64,000 nt of DNA from contig NZ_MVAB01000001.1 in NCBI RefSeq assembly GCF_002026305.1, positions 1,718,001-1,782,000 of the forward strand, written 5' to 3'. The notes under the pieces are model-generated. The model saw only the letters and a list, made by a program, of their open reading frames with translations, made no database searches and was not told the origin of the DNA. This DNA comes from Vagococcus martis (GTDB lineage: Bacteria; Bacillota; Bacilli; Lactobacillales; Vagococcaceae). Below are positions 19,153-29,404 of the stretch, one piece after another; position 1 is the stretch's first letter, and every line of letters begins with the position of its first letter. The position numbers were made by a program, and so were the translations under genes.

Positions 19153-20238
19153 TTGTTAGATAAAAAAGAAGAACTATTTTTAAAAGAATTAACAGATGCA
19201 AAAGGTGTACCTGGAAACGAAACACAGGTAACTGAAATCTTTAAAAAATATGCCGAACCATATGCTGATAAAGTATTATTTGATGGGTTAGGTGGTATTA
19301 ACGCACGTCATATTGGCGAAAAAGAAGGACCGCGTGTCTTAATTTCTGGTCACATGGACGAAGTTGGTTTCATGGTAACTAAAATCACTGATAAAGGATT
19401 TATCGAATTTCAAACATTAGGTGGTTGGTGGGGACAAGTTATGTTGGCTCAACAAGTGACCATCACAACATCAACAGGTAAAGAAATTCATGGCGTGATT
19501 GGATCGAAACCACCACACGTATTATCGGCTGAAGCAAGAAAGCAACCATATGAGATAGCTGATATGTTTATTGATATTGGTGCCGCAAGTAAAGAAGAAG
19601 CAACTGAGTGGGGCATTAAACCTGGTGATATGGTAACACCTTTCATCGAATACAAACGTTTAAATGATTCAAAATACTTATTAGCCAAAGCTTGGGACAA
19701 TCGAATTGGAACGGCTGTGTCATTAAAAGTGTTAGAAAATTTAGCTAAAGAAGGTCACCCAAATATTTTGTTTGCAGGAAGTAACGTGCAAGAAGAAGTT
19801 GGATTACGCGGAGCAAGAACTAGCACGCATTTAGTCAATCCAGATATTGCATTTGCTCTTGATACAGGTACAGCTGGAGATACTCCAGGGATGACACCAA
19901 AAGAAGCAGATTCTGTGTTAGGTGAAGGGCCACAGATTTTAATTTTTGATGCGTCAATGATTCCACACAGAAAATTACGTGATTTTGTCATTGATGTGGC
20001 AGAAGAACTGGATATTCCATTCCAATACACTGTTATCACAGGTGGAGGAACAGATGCTGGTATGCAACACTTAACACGTAATGGGGTACCATCACTTGCG
20101 ATTACAGTGGCAACTCGTTACTTACATTCACATACATCTATTATTCATGAAGATGATTATTTGAATACAGTGAAGTTAGTGACAGAAGTAGTAAAACGAC
20201 TAGATGCTGATAAAGTGAAAGAGTTAACGTCGTACTAA
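19153..20238 (+). CDS. pepA: M42-family glutamyl aminopeptidase / cellulase-M-like peptidase
   Basis: A 361-residue metallopeptidase of the M42 family. It shows the zinc ligands and catalytic residues in [31 protein letters not shown] and the C-terminal RYLHSHTSI. It removes N-terminal acidic or other residues from peptides in the cytosol. The frame is open from a GTG at 19126, but TTG 19153 is preceded by GAGGTG at the right distance. A -10-like TATACT is seen about 30 bp upstream. Confidence 0.88.
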   Translation: MLDKKEELFLKELTDAKGVPGNETQVTEIFKKYAEPYADKVLFDGLGGINARHIGEKEGPRVLISGHMDEVGFMVTKITDKGFIEFQTLGGWWGQVMLAQQVTITTSTGKEIHGVIGSKPPHVLSAEARKQPYEIADMFIDIGAASKEEATEWGIKPGDMVTPFIEYKRLNDSKYLLAKAWDNRIGTAVSLKVLENLAKEGHPNILFAGSNVQEEVGLRGARTSTHLVNPDIAFALDTGTAGDTPGMTPKEADSVLGEGPQILIFDASMIPHRKLRDFVIDVAEELDIPFQYTVITGGGTDAGMQHLTRNGVPSLAITVATRYLHSHTSIIHEDDYLNTVKLVTEVVKRLDADKVKELTSY

Positions 20239-20416
20239 TCTAAACTAAACAGGTGCTTTGAAAAGAGTATCTGTTTATTTTTTTATAAAAACAAAATTGT
20301 ATCAAAAAAGCAGCTTTTAGATAGGTTTTAGGGATTATTTTGGGAAATATATTAAACTATTTGTATCTTTTATTGACTCGTCGTAGGATATTATTGTATG
20401 GAAAGGAAGTCGTGTA

Positions 20417-21151
20417 ATGAAAATTACGGTACTAGGTTTTTGGGGAGGCTATCCCTATAAAGGAGAAGGCACCACATCATATCTTGTTCAATCGGATGAT
20501 TTTTCACTATTATTGGATGCGGGAAGTTCCACGTTAATTCGATTAGAAGAAAAACTTGATCCGTTAACGTTAGATGCGGTGCTTTTAACACATTATCATC
20601 ATGATCATATTGCAGATTTAGGTGTTTTACAATATTTACGTCAATTAAAACCAACAAAACCTGTGGAAGAATTGCCGATATATGGTCATACTGAAAACAT
20701 GGAAAAATTTAATGATCTAACCATGACAGGTATTTCAAAAGGCATTGCCTATCATGAAACACAAGAGCTTGAACTTGGTCCATTCCTAATAACGTTTAAA
20801 CGCACGATTCATCCTGTACCATGTTTTGCTACTAGAGTTGTGGAGAAGAAGACGGGAAAAGTATTTGTTTTTACAGCAGATACAGGCTATTTAGATGGGT
20901 TGTCTGATTTTTGTCAGAAGGCTGATTTATTGATTACAGACACATATTTCTTAGAAGGAAATGAAAATCATAAAGCACATCTAACAACAAAAGAAACGGG
21001 AGAACTAGCTAAAGAATCAAACGTGTCACAAGTTGTGATTAGTCACTTAAATCAATCTCTAGCTTTAGAAGATGTTTTGTCACAGACACAATATTATGCA
21101 GGAGATATTCCAGTTCAGTTAGCAAAAATTAATTTAACTATTACATTATAA
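20417..21151 (+). CDS. Metallo-beta-lactamase fold hydrolase, YhfI-like
   Basis: A 244-residue MBL-fold enzyme with the metal motif LLTHYHHDHIADL (HxHxDH) near residue 58, then IHPVPC and FTADTGYLDG further on, like RNase Z/YhfI types. The substrate is unknown. It ends 12 bp before the lipoate ligase gene, the same pairing as yhfI-lplJ in Bacillus, so the two are an operon. Confidence 0.88.
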   Translation: MKITVLGFWGGYPYKGEGTTSYLVQSDDFSLLLDAGSSTLIRLEEKLDPLTLDAVLLTHYHHDHIADLGVLQYLRQLKPTKPVEELPIYGHTENMEKFNDLTMTGISKGIAYHETQELELGPFLITFKRTIHPVPCFATRVVEKKTGKVFVFTADTGYLDGLSDFCQKADLLITDTYFLEGNENHKAHLTTKETGELAKESNVSQVVISHLNQSLALEDVLSQTQYYAGDIPVQLAKINLTITL

Positions 21152-21163
21152 GGAGTTGTACCC

Positions 21164-22171
21164 ATGATTTATGTATCAAATGAAGAAATAACAGACCCAA
21201 GAATTAACTTAGCGATTGAAACGTATTTAGTGCAAGAGATGCCACTAGATGAGCCCATTTTATTATTCTATATAAATGAACCATCAATTATTATTGGACG
21301 TAATCAAAATACAATTGAAGAAATCAATGTTGATTATGTTGAAGATAATGGTATCCATGTGGTTCGTCGCCTAAGTGGTGGTGGTGCTGTTTATCACGAT
21401 GAAGGAAACTTGAACTTTAGCTTTATTATGCCAGATGACGGCGAATCGTTTAGAAATTTTGGTAAAGTAACACAACCAATCATTGATGCTTTACACGAGC
21501 TAGGTGTAGAAGGAGCAGAGTTAAAGGGACGAAACGATTTAGTTATCGATGATAAAAAATTCTCTGGAAATGCGATGTATGCCACAAATGGTCGTATGTT
21601 TGCTCATGGCACGTTGATGTTTGATAGTGATGTAAACGAAGTAGTTAATGCATTAAAGGTGAGAAAAGATAAAATTGAGTCAAAAGGCATTAAATCAATC
21701 CGATCTCGAGTGACAAATATCAAACCATTTTTATCTGATGAGTATCAATATATGTCTACAAAAGATTTTAGAAAAGAAATTCTATTAAAAATATTTGATA
21801 CAACAGAGATTAATGATGTGAATGAATACAAACTAACAGAAGAAGATTGGAAAAAAATCAATGCGATTTCGGATAAATTATACCGTAATTGGGATTGGAA
21901 TTACGGTCGTTCGCCTGAATTTGATATCGTTCGTCGTAAGAGATTCCCGATAGGTTCTATTGAAGCTAAAATGAATGTGTCTGATGGTGAGATTAAAGAT
22001 ATTCGTATCTTTGGTGATTTCTTCGGCCTAGGTCAAATTACAGATGTCGAAACTATTTTAACCGGTGTTAAATATGATAAAGAGTCGATAACAAAAGCAG
22101 TTGAAGAAATAGATGTCAAAAAATATTTTGGTAATATTGAAGTAACAGATTTAATTGAATTATTATATTAA
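21164..22171 (+). CDS. lplA: Lipoate-protein ligase
   Basis: A 335-residue ligase that activates free lipoate with ATP and attaches it to E2 and GcvH proteins. Motifs seen are RRLSGGGAVYHDEGNLNFSF (residues about 67-86), the catalytic lysine in DKKFSGNAM, and a C-terminal accessory domain after about residue 245. The original terminator appears displaced, because an ISL3 element sits 8 bp after its stop codon. Confidence 0.93.
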   Translation: MIYVSNEEITDPRINLAIETYLVQEMPLDEPILLFYINEPSIIIGRNQNTIEEINVDYVEDNGIHVVRRLSGGGAVYHDEGNLNFSFIMPDDGESFRNFGKVTQPIIDALHELGVEGAELKGRNDLVIDDKKFSGNAMYATNGRMFAHGTLMFDSDVNEVVNALKVRKDKIESKGIKSIRSRVTNIKPFLSDEYQYMSTKDFRKEILLKIFDTTEINDVNEYKLTEEDWKKINAISDKLYRNWDWNYGRSPEFDIVRRKRFPIGSIEAKMNVSDGEIKDIRIFGDFFGLGQITDVETILTGVKYDKESITKAVEEIDVKKYFGNIEVTDLIELLY

Positions 22172-22179
22172 CAAATAAA

Positions 22180-23690
22180 GGCTCTATGTCAAATCGTGTT
22201 GATGGACAATAATATTGATGAAAAAGTCTCAAAAATAAAATAGAATTAATTGAAGTGAGGGAAGAAATTCTCTCGCTTTTTTATTTAACCTGAAAAACTT
22301 GATTTTGAATCAAAAAGATACGTCGTTTGAATAGTAGAAAGTTTCGATAGCCATAGGCAACACGTTTAATCACTTTAATTTTATTGTTAATGCCTTCTAA
22401 GAAACCATTTGAATAGGAGTATTTAAAGGCATTCATGACTCCTTGGGAGAACTTACCAAATATCTTGAATTTATCTTTAAAATACTTTGGTAATTCAACA
22501 GGTATCTTTGAACATAACTCTAAAAATAAAACATAATCGTTGGTTCTATAAGCATACTTCAATTCTTGCATAAAATGATACGCTTTTTTTAATAGAGAAC
22601 TATAAGAAAGTAACTCATCTACCAATTCGGTAGATGACATATTTCTCTTGAATAAAGGACGATAATAAAAGTGTTTATAGTTTAATTCAAAACTGTCCTT
22701 TAAAAGGAGTTTCCAATAACGCTTTAATCTTCGATACTGCTTTCCTTCCTCTTGATTGTGGCGTTTTAGTTGATTCATTTCTTTTATTCTTAAGGTGTTG
22801 AAAGATCGGTTAATATGTTGAATAATATGAAATCGATCTGTGACGATTTCGGCGTTTGGAAAGACTGTTTTTAATAGTTGACCGTAACTTGCATTCATGT
22901 CCATGACCAAAAATCTTACTTTTAGACGTGATTTTCTGGAATACTTCATAAAGTAAGAAACCAACTTATGCAATCTTTTATCAGGTAAGATATCGATTAT
23001 TTTTTTAGATGCCGCATCAGCACAAATAAAGCTCATTCCAGCATGACAATCAGAAGTAGAGCTAAACTCATCTACACAAAGAGCTGTGGGCAAGAAGTTA
23101 AAATTAGGTTGCTGATTATTCGTAAATGATACTAACACACGTTTAACAGTATTTTCAGAGACACTGTGGTATTCTGCGATTTTTTTACGTGATTGATTCT
23201 CTTTTAAGTCAAAGGCAATTTGGTATTTAAGCTGTTTAGAAATTTGACAATAGTCATCTACTAGAGAAGTAGAAGCACTGAAAGTTGATCCACAGTTTCT
23301 ACAAAGGTAACGTTCTCTGTGAAGTTTTAGATAAGTTGGGCGACGTTCAACTTCAGGCAATTGACTAATGGTTTGATACGTTCCATTTTTAACGGATTGA
23401 TAACATCCACATTTCTTGCATTGCTTATCTTTATTCACTAATCTTCCTGTAATCATGTTAACTGAGCGGTTGTTTCTCGCTTCGCGAGACAACCAATCCT
23501 CATTAAAAATAAGAGAATCATCTGTTAAATTGAGTAGTTTTCTTGTATTATTATCCATAGGGGTATTCTCCTTTGTAATGTTAGTTATAGTCGACTTAAT
23601 TTTACCAATAAGAATGCCCCTTTTTCTATGCCTAAAATAAAAAATCGCATTGATAGAATTTAATCTATCAACACGATTTAGTGTACAGCC
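22180..23690. mobile_element. ISL3-family insertion sequence (1511 bp)
   Basis: The ends are imperfect inverted repeats: GGCTCTATGTCAAATCGTGT on the left, and on the right GGCTGTACACTAAATCGTGT read inward. The element is flanked by an exact 8-bp target duplication CAAATAAA at 22172-22179 and 23691-23698, as expected for ISL3. One transposase gene fills the interior. It sits between lplA and the shared lplA/prsA terminator. Confidence 0.92.
22281..23558 (-). CDS. ISL3-family transposase
   Basis: A 425-residue DDE transposase from ATG 23558 (MDNNTRKLLNL); the open frame runs further upstream into the IS end. It has an N-terminal zinc-ribbon (CKKCGC, then CRNCGS), a helix-turn-helix region (KKIAEYHSVSENTVKRVL), and the DDE domain with CVDEFSS, FLVMDMNASY, VTDRFHIIQH and the C-terminal glutamate in FLEGINNKIKVIKR. 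It looks intact. Confidence 0.93.
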   Translation of the reverse strand: MDNNTRKLLNLTDDSLIFNEDWLSREARNNRSVNMITGRLVNKDKQCKKCGCYQSVKNGTYQTISQLPEVERRPTYLKLHRERYLCRNCGSTFSASTSLVDDYCQISKQLKYQIAFDLKENQSRKKIAEYHSVSENTVKRVLVSFTNNQQPNFNFLPTALCVDEFSSTSDCHAGMSFICADAASKKIIDILPDKRLHKLVSYFMKYSRKSRLKVRFLVMDMNASYGQLLKTVFPNAEIVTDRFHIIQHINRSFNTLRIKEMNQLKRHNQEEGKQYRRLKRYWKLLLKDSFELNYKHFYYRPLFKRNMSSTELVDELLSYSSLLKKAYHFMQELKYAYRTNDYVLFLELCSKIPVELPKYFKDKFKIFGKFSQGVMNAFKYSYSNGFLEGINNKIKVIKRVAYGYRNFLLFKRRIFLIQNQVFQVK

Positions 23691-23695
23691 CAAAT

Positions 23696-23731
23696 AAAAA
23701 GCGAAACTCGGTTTATGAGTTTCGCTTTTTT
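23696..23731. terminator. Bidirectional terminator, prsA / lplA side
   Basis: AAAAAGCGAAACTC and GAGTTTCGCTTTTT form a perfect 14-bp stem. It serves prsA and, before the IS insertion, probably lplA. Confidence 0.85.
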
Positions 23732-23732
23732 G

Positions 23733-24755
23733 TTATTTAGTTGATTCTGTTGTTTCTTCCTTACTAGAATCTGTCGATTTAGTTTCTGAAGATTTGCTTT
23801 CTTTAGAATCAGAAGTTTTACTTTCACTTGTTTTTGTTTCTTTTTGTGGTAAATAAGGAGTTAAAATATCTTTATATTGAGAATCTTTTATTTTAACATT
23901 TGCTTTATCTAATTCTTTACCAATAACTTCTTGTTGGAATGTAGCATCTGCAATTTTAGTTTGCTCGAAGATTTCTTTTAATTCTTTTTCATAAGGTTTA
24001 TAATCATTACCTTTTTGTTTGTTTTTAACCATTTTTACAATGTAGTAAACATCTGCTCCTGTTTGTTGATTTTGAACAGTAATTAAATCAGAAACTTTGT
24101 CATTCTCTAATTTATAAGCAGCCTCTTTCACCTCGTTAGGTACAGTGACACCAGCAGGTTCAGTTGTTGTTGTCGAATCAAATTTTACTTTTCCACCATC
24201 TTCTTTAGTAGTAGTATCGTGAGAGTCACTTTTCGCAACTTTTGTAAAATCTTCCCCATCATTTACTTTTTTCAATGCTTTTTCAGCATCTTCTTTAGAA
24301 TCAAAAGACATAATTTGAGTTTCTACTTGTGGGTGGTATGTTTTCCAAGTTTCTTTAAGGTCAGCATCCGTTACTTTGATATGAGATTTTAACATTTCTG
24401 TAAAGGCTAAACTTTGTTTAATATTTTCCTTGAATTGTTTTGCTGTCATATTGTTTTGTTTTAACAATGCTTCAAATTGTTTTTTACCACCATTTTGTTC
24501 TTCGTAAGATGCATATTGTTTATCAATTTCTTTTTGGTCTACTTTATTGCCATAGTCATCTAATGTGATTTTTTGAATAATCATGTTCACTAGAGTTTCA
24601 GATGAAGTTGAGCTTTTCTTTAACTCATCAAAAAATTGAGTGTCAGTAATTTTACCGCCTTTCATTGTAACGATATCCTTACCGCCTGAACACCCTGCTA
24701 ATGTAATCATGCTAAGCAACGCAACAGCTGCTAATTTAAATTTCTTGTTTTTCAT
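23733..24755 (-). CDS. prsA: PrsA-type foldase lipoprotein (peptidyl-prolyl isomerase)
   Basis: A 340-residue lipoprotein. The lipobox LAGCSGG is at residues about 19-25, so it is anchored to the outer face of the membrane. The PrsA N-terminal chaperone region and a parvulin-like domain (about 148-245, QIMSFDSKEDAEKAL) follow. The last 30 or so residues are Ser/Glu/Lys/Thr-rich repeats. It assists folding of secreted proteins. Neighbours ytxH, hit and ecsAB are the conserved Firmicute context for prsA. Confidence 0.93.
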   Translation of the reverse strand: MKNKKFKLAAVALLSMITLAGCSGGKDIVTMKGGKITDTQFFDELKKSSTSSETLVNMIIQKITLDDYGNKVDQKEIDKQYASYEEQNGGKKQFEALLKQNNMTAKQFKENIKQSLAFTEMLKSHIKVTDADLKETWKTYHPQVETQIMSFDSKEDAEKALKKVNDGEDFTKVAKSDSHDTTTKEDGGKVKFDSTTTTEPAGVTVPNEVKEAAYKLENDKVSDLITVQNQQTGADVYYIVKMVKNKQKGNDYKPYEKELKEIFEQTKIADATFQQEVIGKELDKANVKIKDSQYKDILTPYLPQKETKTSESKTSDSKESKSSETKSTDSSKEETTESTK

Positions 24756-24887
24756 GTTGAGTCTCCAATCTAGTTTTCAGTAAAAATTATGAATTATCAT
24801 AAACATGTTTATTATTATACCATAAAAAGAATTAAACAAAATACCTATTCAAAAAAGTTAAGTAGAATTTATAAATTATTTAAAACT

Positions 24888-25268
24888 TTATTGTTCAAGA
24901 GCTTCTTTGAAATCGTTTATATCTTGCTCTATTTTAGCTAATTGTTCTTTCATTTTTTCTAGGCGTGGCTTTGCTTTAAATTCAAATTTCTTAATACTTT
25001 TTTTAGTTTCTTTTTCAAAAGTAGGTAATAATTCTTGAGATAGAGCAGTTAATTGATTTGCTTGAACTTTAGTTGTATCAAGCTGATTACTTAACGATAA
25101 AAGAAAATGAATGTTTTCTTCTATTTTATTAGTCATCAATCGTTGGGTTTCTTTTCCGGATCTAGGAGCAAGTAAGAGAGCTGCACCACCACATAGAGCA
25201 CCACCTATTAAAAAACCTTTGATAAACTTTTTGCCAGAAAATTGTTTTTTAATTTCTTTTTTTCCCAC
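24888..25268 (-). CDS. YtxH-domain protein
   Basis: A 126-residue protein with a single glycine/alanine-rich membrane helix (GFLIGGALCGGAALLLAPRSG, residues about 19-38) followed by a long amphipathic coiled coil. This is the YtxH layout; the cellular role is unclear. The start is GTG 25268, overlapping the hit stop codon by one base (TAGTG), so the two are translationally coupled. Confidence 0.85.
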   Translation of the reverse strand: MGKKEIKKQFSGKKFIKGFLIGGALCGGAALLLAPRSGKETQRLMTNKIEENIHFLLSLSNQLDTTKVQANQLTALSQELLPTFEKETKKSIKKFEFKAKPRLEKMKEQLAKIEQDINDFKEALEQ

Positions 25269-25693
25269 TATAAAATCTCCTTGTTAATTGATTGAGCGAT
25301 TGTTGCCATATCATTTGTCGTATATTTAGAGCCATTATCTGCAAACGTCATTGAAAAATCATCTTCTTTTCCGTATCGTGGAATGAGGTGGATATGTGAG
25401 TGAAACACGCTTTGGTAAGCAGCTTCTTTGTTATTATTCACGATGTTTAATCCAACAACATCTGGAAAAGCTTTTTCAATCGCACGAGCAATTTTAGGAA
25501 CTCTAGCAAATACTTCTGCTGCTAGTTTTTCATCGTATTCAAAGATATCTGTTACATGTTTTTTAGGAATGATCAATGTGTGTCCCTTAGTTGTTTGTGT
25601 AATATCTAAAAAGGCATATACCATCTCATCTTCATAAACCGGATAGCTAGGTATCTCTTTTTCTATTATTTTACAAAAAAGACAATCTGTCAT
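25268..25693 (-). CDS. hit: HIT-family nucleotide hydrolase
   Basis: A 141-residue HIT protein with the N-terminal CLFCKIIEKEIP and the histidine triad HSHIHLIPR near residue 98. Such enzymes hydrolyse purine nucleoside phosphoramidates. It is divergent from ecsA, as in Bacillus. Confidence 0.95.
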   Translation of the reverse strand: MTDCLFCKIIEKEIPSYPVYEDEMVYAFLDITQTTKGHTLIIPKKHVTDIFEYDEKLAAEVFARVPKIARAIEKAFPDVVGLNIVNNNKEAAYQSVFHSHIHLIPRYGKEDDFSMTFADNGSKYTTNDMATIAQSINKEIL

Positions 25694-25841
25694 ACTTTAT
25701 TCCTCCTAATTTGATTGGATTTTAGCTACAGTGTACCACTATAACAATTGATTTGAAAGTTTGGAGAGATGAGATTAAAAAAAAGCAAGTAAATGAACGA
25801 ATTATGATATAATTATTCTAGTATATATTGGAGGAAAAATA

Positions 25842-26576
25842 ATGAGTTTAAAAATAGAAAACTTAACAGGAGGCTACGGTCATGTTCCTGTATTAAAATC
25901 GGTTGATTTTGAAGTGAAATCTGGAGAGATGGTTGGTTTAATCGGCCTTAACGGTGCGGGTAAAAGTACTACGATCAAACATATTATTGGCCTTTTAAAT
26001 GCACAAAAAGGAAAAATTACAATTGATGATGAGACGATTTTTAGTGCACCAGACTCTTATCGAAAGAAAATTGGATTTATTCCAGAAAGTCCAATATTGT
26101 ATGATGAATTGACATTGAGAGAACACATTGAAGTAACCGCTATGGCTTATGACATTCCAAAAGATGAGGCATTAGAAAGAGCGGAGTATCTATTAAAACT
26201 ATTCCGTTTAGATAATAAATTAGATTGGTTTCCAACTCACTTTTCAAAAGGGATGAAACAAAAAGTGATGGTTTTGTGTGCCTTTTTAACTAAACCAAGT
26301 TTGTATATCATCGACGAACCATTTCTAGGATTGGATCCATTAGCAATTAATGCTTTACTTGAATTAATGAATGAAATGAAAAAACAAGGGGCAGCAATTT
26401 TGATGTCAACACATATTTTAGCGACTGCAGAAATATATTGTGACAGATTTGTTGTCTTACATAATGGTGAAGTTAGAGCAAATGGTACGATGGAGGAGTT
26501 ACGTGAAGAGTTTCATCTACCAGGTTCTTCTTTAGATGATATTTATCTATCCCTCACAAAAGAGGAGGAGAACTAA
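25842..26576 (+). CDS. ecsA: ABC transporter ATPase EcsA
   Basis: A 244-residue ABC ATPase with Walker A GLNGAGKST near residue 35, a divergent signature FSKGMKQK and Walker B LYIIDEPFLGLD. Overlaps ecsB by one base (TAATG). EcsAB is linked to peptide-pheromone export or processing and protein secretion in Firmicutes; the substrate cannot be read from sequence. Confidence 0.93.
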   Translation: MSLKIENLTGGYGHVPVLKSVDFEVKSGEMVGLIGLNGAGKSTTIKHIIGLLNAQKGKITIDDETIFSAPDSYRKKIGFIPESPILYDELTLREHIEVTAMAYDIPKDEALERAEYLLKLFRLDNKLDWFPTHFSKGMKQKVMVLCAFLTKPSLYIIDEPFLGLDPLAINALLELMNEMKKQGAAILMSTHILATAEIYCDRFVVLHNGEVRANGTMEELREEFHLPGSSLDDIYLSLTKEEEN

Positions 26577-27805
26577 TGTTAGATTTTTATAAGTTACGAC
26601 TGGCTAAACATCAAAAAAGAATGCTCAAATATTTAAAATATGTTATGAATGACCATTTTATTTTAATCTGTATGGTAGGTTTAGGTGGTTTTGGCTACTA
26701 TTATTCTGAATATTTAAAGACCTTGACGCCAGCAGTGTCATGGATGCCAATTGTCGTTGGATTAGTCTGGTTTATTAGTTTATTTGTGGGAAGGTTAAGC
26801 ACGTTAATGCAAGAAGCAGATGCTGTCTTTTTAATACCAAAAGAAAGAGCGATGACAAACTACTTAAAAAGAGGGCTGAACTATTCAACCATTTTTCCGG
26901 CTATTGCGATATCATTAATTGTTGGTGTAACATTTCCGTTAGTGGCTATTACCAAGTCAGTTGATTTTTCTATGACACTATTTATTATAGCTAGTTTATT
27001 AGCTTTAAAATATGCAGATCTTTGGATTCAATTAGAATCAATGTATCTTGATTCTGGACAAAACGTAACAACTCACCGAATCATTTGGATAGTAGGGGCA
27101 ATTGGAAGTTTATTTTGCAGTTTGTATGTGTCATATTTTATTGGTGTGATGATAGCATTTGTTATCAGTATGATATTAGTGATGTTGAGTAAAAAAACAC
27201 TTGAAAGTAGCCAATTAAACTGGGAAAAAAGTATTCAATTTGAGAGAAAACGTATGAAACGTCTTTATTCGTTCTTTAACTTATTTACAGATGTACCAGG
27301 GTTGTCATCTGATGTACGTCGTAGAAAATATTTAGATGGCTTGCTAAATCGAATGAAAAAAACATCAGAGAATACGTATCTTTATCTATATGCCAGAGTA
27401 GTAGCTCGAGGTTCTGAGTATAGTAGTTTAACGATTCGTTTAATTCTTGTCGGGATGGTCTTGTTGTTTTTTACTAAGTCATTTTGGTTGATGGCAATAT
27501 TAGGTAGTTTGTTTATTTATTTATTAGGATTTCAATTGATACCAATGTATCACGCCTTTGATTATATGTTAATGACGCAATTATATCCTATCTCATATAA
27601 ATTAAAGCACAATGCAGTTTTATTTATTATTAGAAGTGTCATTGGTATCATGACATTGATATTTAGTCTAGTAGTAGTAGTTGCTTTGCCAAATAAGCTA
27701 GATGGTATTAAACTAGCTTTAGTATTTGTTATGGTATTTGTTTTATTATCTTGGAGTTACTTACCAATGAAACTAAAAAAAATGGAAAAAATGGAAAATA
27801 GGTGA
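26576..27805 (+). CDS. ecsB: ABC transporter permease EcsB
   Basis: A 409-residue polytopic membrane protein with paired hydrophobic segments near residues 25-80, 105-135, 160-205, 290-325 and 345-400. It has the family-typical SDVRRRKYLDG stretch after a cytosolic loop. Membrane partner of EcsA. Confidence 0.92.
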   Translation: MLDFYKLRLAKHQKRMLKYLKYVMNDHFILICMVGLGGFGYYYSEYLKTLTPAVSWMPIVVGLVWFISLFVGRLSTLMQEADAVFLIPKERAMTNYLKRGLNYSTIFPAIAISLIVGVTFPLVAITKSVDFSMTLFIIASLLALKYADLWIQLESMYLDSGQNVTTHRIIWIVGAIGSLFCSLYVSYFIGVMIAFVISMILVMLSKKTLESSQLNWEKSIQFERKRMKRLYSFFNLFTDVPGLSSDVRRRKYLDGLLNRMKKTSENTYLYLYARVVARGSEYSSLTIRLILVGMVLLFFTKSFWLMAILGSLFIYLLGFQLIPMYHAFDYMLMTQLYPISYKLKHNAVLFIIRSVIGIMTLIFSLVVVVALPNKLDGIKLALVFVMVFVLLSWSYLPMKLKKMEKMENR

Positions 27806-27901
27806 AAAACTTAATAGAAAATATGTTATACTGAGTTTTCGAAATAGGTCAGCGAAACGATGGTAAAGGTGAGTAAAGGATAATGATGGAGAGTAATGAA
27901 C

Positions 27902-28681
27902 ATGTTTAATTTTGATAAAGCCTGGAATCTCCAACCAATCAAAGGAGATACCGGAAAAGCTTATAAGGGTATGAAGGAAAATGAGAGAGTCTTTATTAAG
28001 CGTAATTCAACTCCTTTTTTGGCCGCATTATCTCGTGAAGGATTAACACCAAAATTGCTTTGGACAAAAAGGACAAGTAATGGCGACATACTGACTGCAC
28101 AAGAATGGTTAGAAGGACGGCAATTAGAGGTAGATGAGATTTCTGATAATGAAGATGTTGCACATATGTTGCACTATTTACATCAATCAGAATCACTGAA
28201 GTCAATGTTGAAGAGAATGGACGGTGCAGAAAAGTCAGTTTTTGATTTTTTACAAGATTATATAACTAATCTACCTAAAGACTTAAAAGAGGATGACTAT
28301 TTGATGCGAGTATTTCGTCATTTAGAAAATCATCTACCGCCTTATACATCGGTTCAATTTGTTGCGTGTCATGGGGATGCGATACATAATAACTGGATGC
28401 TTGCGTCTAATGGGGAATTATATTTAGTAGATTGGGATTATTCTGTTTTATCGGATCCAGCCTATGATTTAGGAACAATTCTTGGACAATATGTTTCTAA
28501 AGAGAGTTGGCCAGATTGGCTACAGGTATACGGCATCAGAGTTGATGATGAGCTACTAGAGCGAGTCCATTGGTATGCTGGTATGAATTTGTTGCAACAA
28601 ATTAAAAGAAGCTACCATAGAGAAGAGTTTAAACAAATGTCTAGCTATGTTTCTCTATTAAAAAAAATATATGATATTTAA
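27902..28681 (+). CDS. Aminoglycoside phosphotransferase/choline-kinase-fold protein, YtmP-like
   Basis: A 259-residue kinase-fold protein with the catalytic VACHGDAIHNNWM loop and the metal-binding LVDWDYSVLSDPAYDLG. YtmP-like proteins sit directly upstream of trmB in many Firmicutes, as here. The substrate is unknown; resistance should not be inferred. ATG 27902 has GGAGAG eight bases upstream; ATG 27896 is too close to it. Confidence 0.88.
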   Translation: MFNFDKAWNLQPIKGDTGKAYKGMKENERVFIKRNSTPFLAALSREGLTPKLLWTKRTSNGDILTAQEWLEGRQLEVDEISDNEDVAHMLHYLHQSESLKSMLKRMDGAEKSVFDFLQDYITNLPKDLKEDDYLMRVFRHLENHLPPYTSVQFVACHGDAIHNNWMLASNGELYLVDWDYSVLSDPAYDLGTILGQYVSKESWPDWLQVYGIRVDDELLERVHWYAGMNLLQQIKRSYHREEFKQMSSYVSLLKKIYDI

Positions 28682-28732
28682 GTAGCTCTTTGACTTTATG
28701 TCAAGGGGCTATTTTATAGAAAGGAAAAAACG

Positions 28733-29404
28733 ATGCGTTTAAGAAACAAACCAGGAGCAATGGATACAATTATAGCTAATCCACAGTATATTTTGACTGA
28801 TGGTAGCCAGTGGAGAGGAAAATGGCAAGACCGTTTTGAAAAAGAGCAACCAATTCATATTGAAGTGGGAAGTGGAAAAGGCCAATTTATTGTGGAGATG
28901 GCAAAAGCTCATCCTGATATCAATTATATTAGTATCGAACTTCAAACGAACGCCATGATATCAGTACTAGAAAAACAATTAGAGGAAAAACTACCCAATT
29001 TACAGTTGTTACTAGTTAATGGAGCTGATTTAACTGACTTTTTTGCAGATGGTGAAGTGTCTCAAGTCTATTTAAACTTTTCAGATCCATGGCCAAAGAA
29101 AAAACATGAAAAACGTCGCTTAACGTTTAAAACATTTTTGAAAACATATGAAACTATCTCTAAACCAAACGCTCAGCTTCATTTTAAAACAGATAATCAA
29201 GGGTTGTTTGAGTATTCACTAGCAAGTCTGTCGCAATATGGGATGACTTTAAATCAAGTTTGGCTAGATCTACATCATAGTGATTATGAAGGAAACATCA
29301 TGACCGAATATGAAGAAAAATTTTCAGCCAAAGGGCAGCCTATTTATCGTTTAGAAGCGACATTTAATAATAACGCCGATTGTAAAATTAAGCTAGACAA
29401 CTAA
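28733..29404 (+). CDS. trmB: tRNA (guanine-N7)-methyltransferase, 3' end altered by an IS
   Basis: A 223-residue SAM enzyme making m7G46 in tRNA. Motifs are [10 protein letters not shown] (residues about 40-50), [10 protein letters not shown], and the [12 protein letters not shown] signature. The last residues (ADCKIKLDN) are encoded by the left end of the IS30 copy that starts at 29374. Removing the IS and one copy of the 3-bp duplication TAA restores a shorter ending, ...EATFNNK-stop. The catalytic core is untouched, so the enzyme is likely active. Confidence 0.95.
   Translation: MRLRNKPGAMDTIIANPQYILTDGSQWRGKWQDRFEKEQPIHIEVGSGKGQFIVEMAKAHPDINYISIELQTNAMISVLEKQLEEKLPNLQLLLVNGADLTDFFADGEVSQVYLNFSDPWPKKKHEKRRLTFKTFLKTYETISKPNAQLHFKTDNQGLFEYSLASLSQYGMTLNQVWLDLHHSDYEGNIMTEYEEKFSAKGQPIYRLEATFNNNADCKIKLDN

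Noticed and set aside
27902-28681. Aminoglycoside resistance gene
   Set aside because: Only the kinase fold is shared; the ytmP-trmB context marks it as the housekeeping YtmP-like family.
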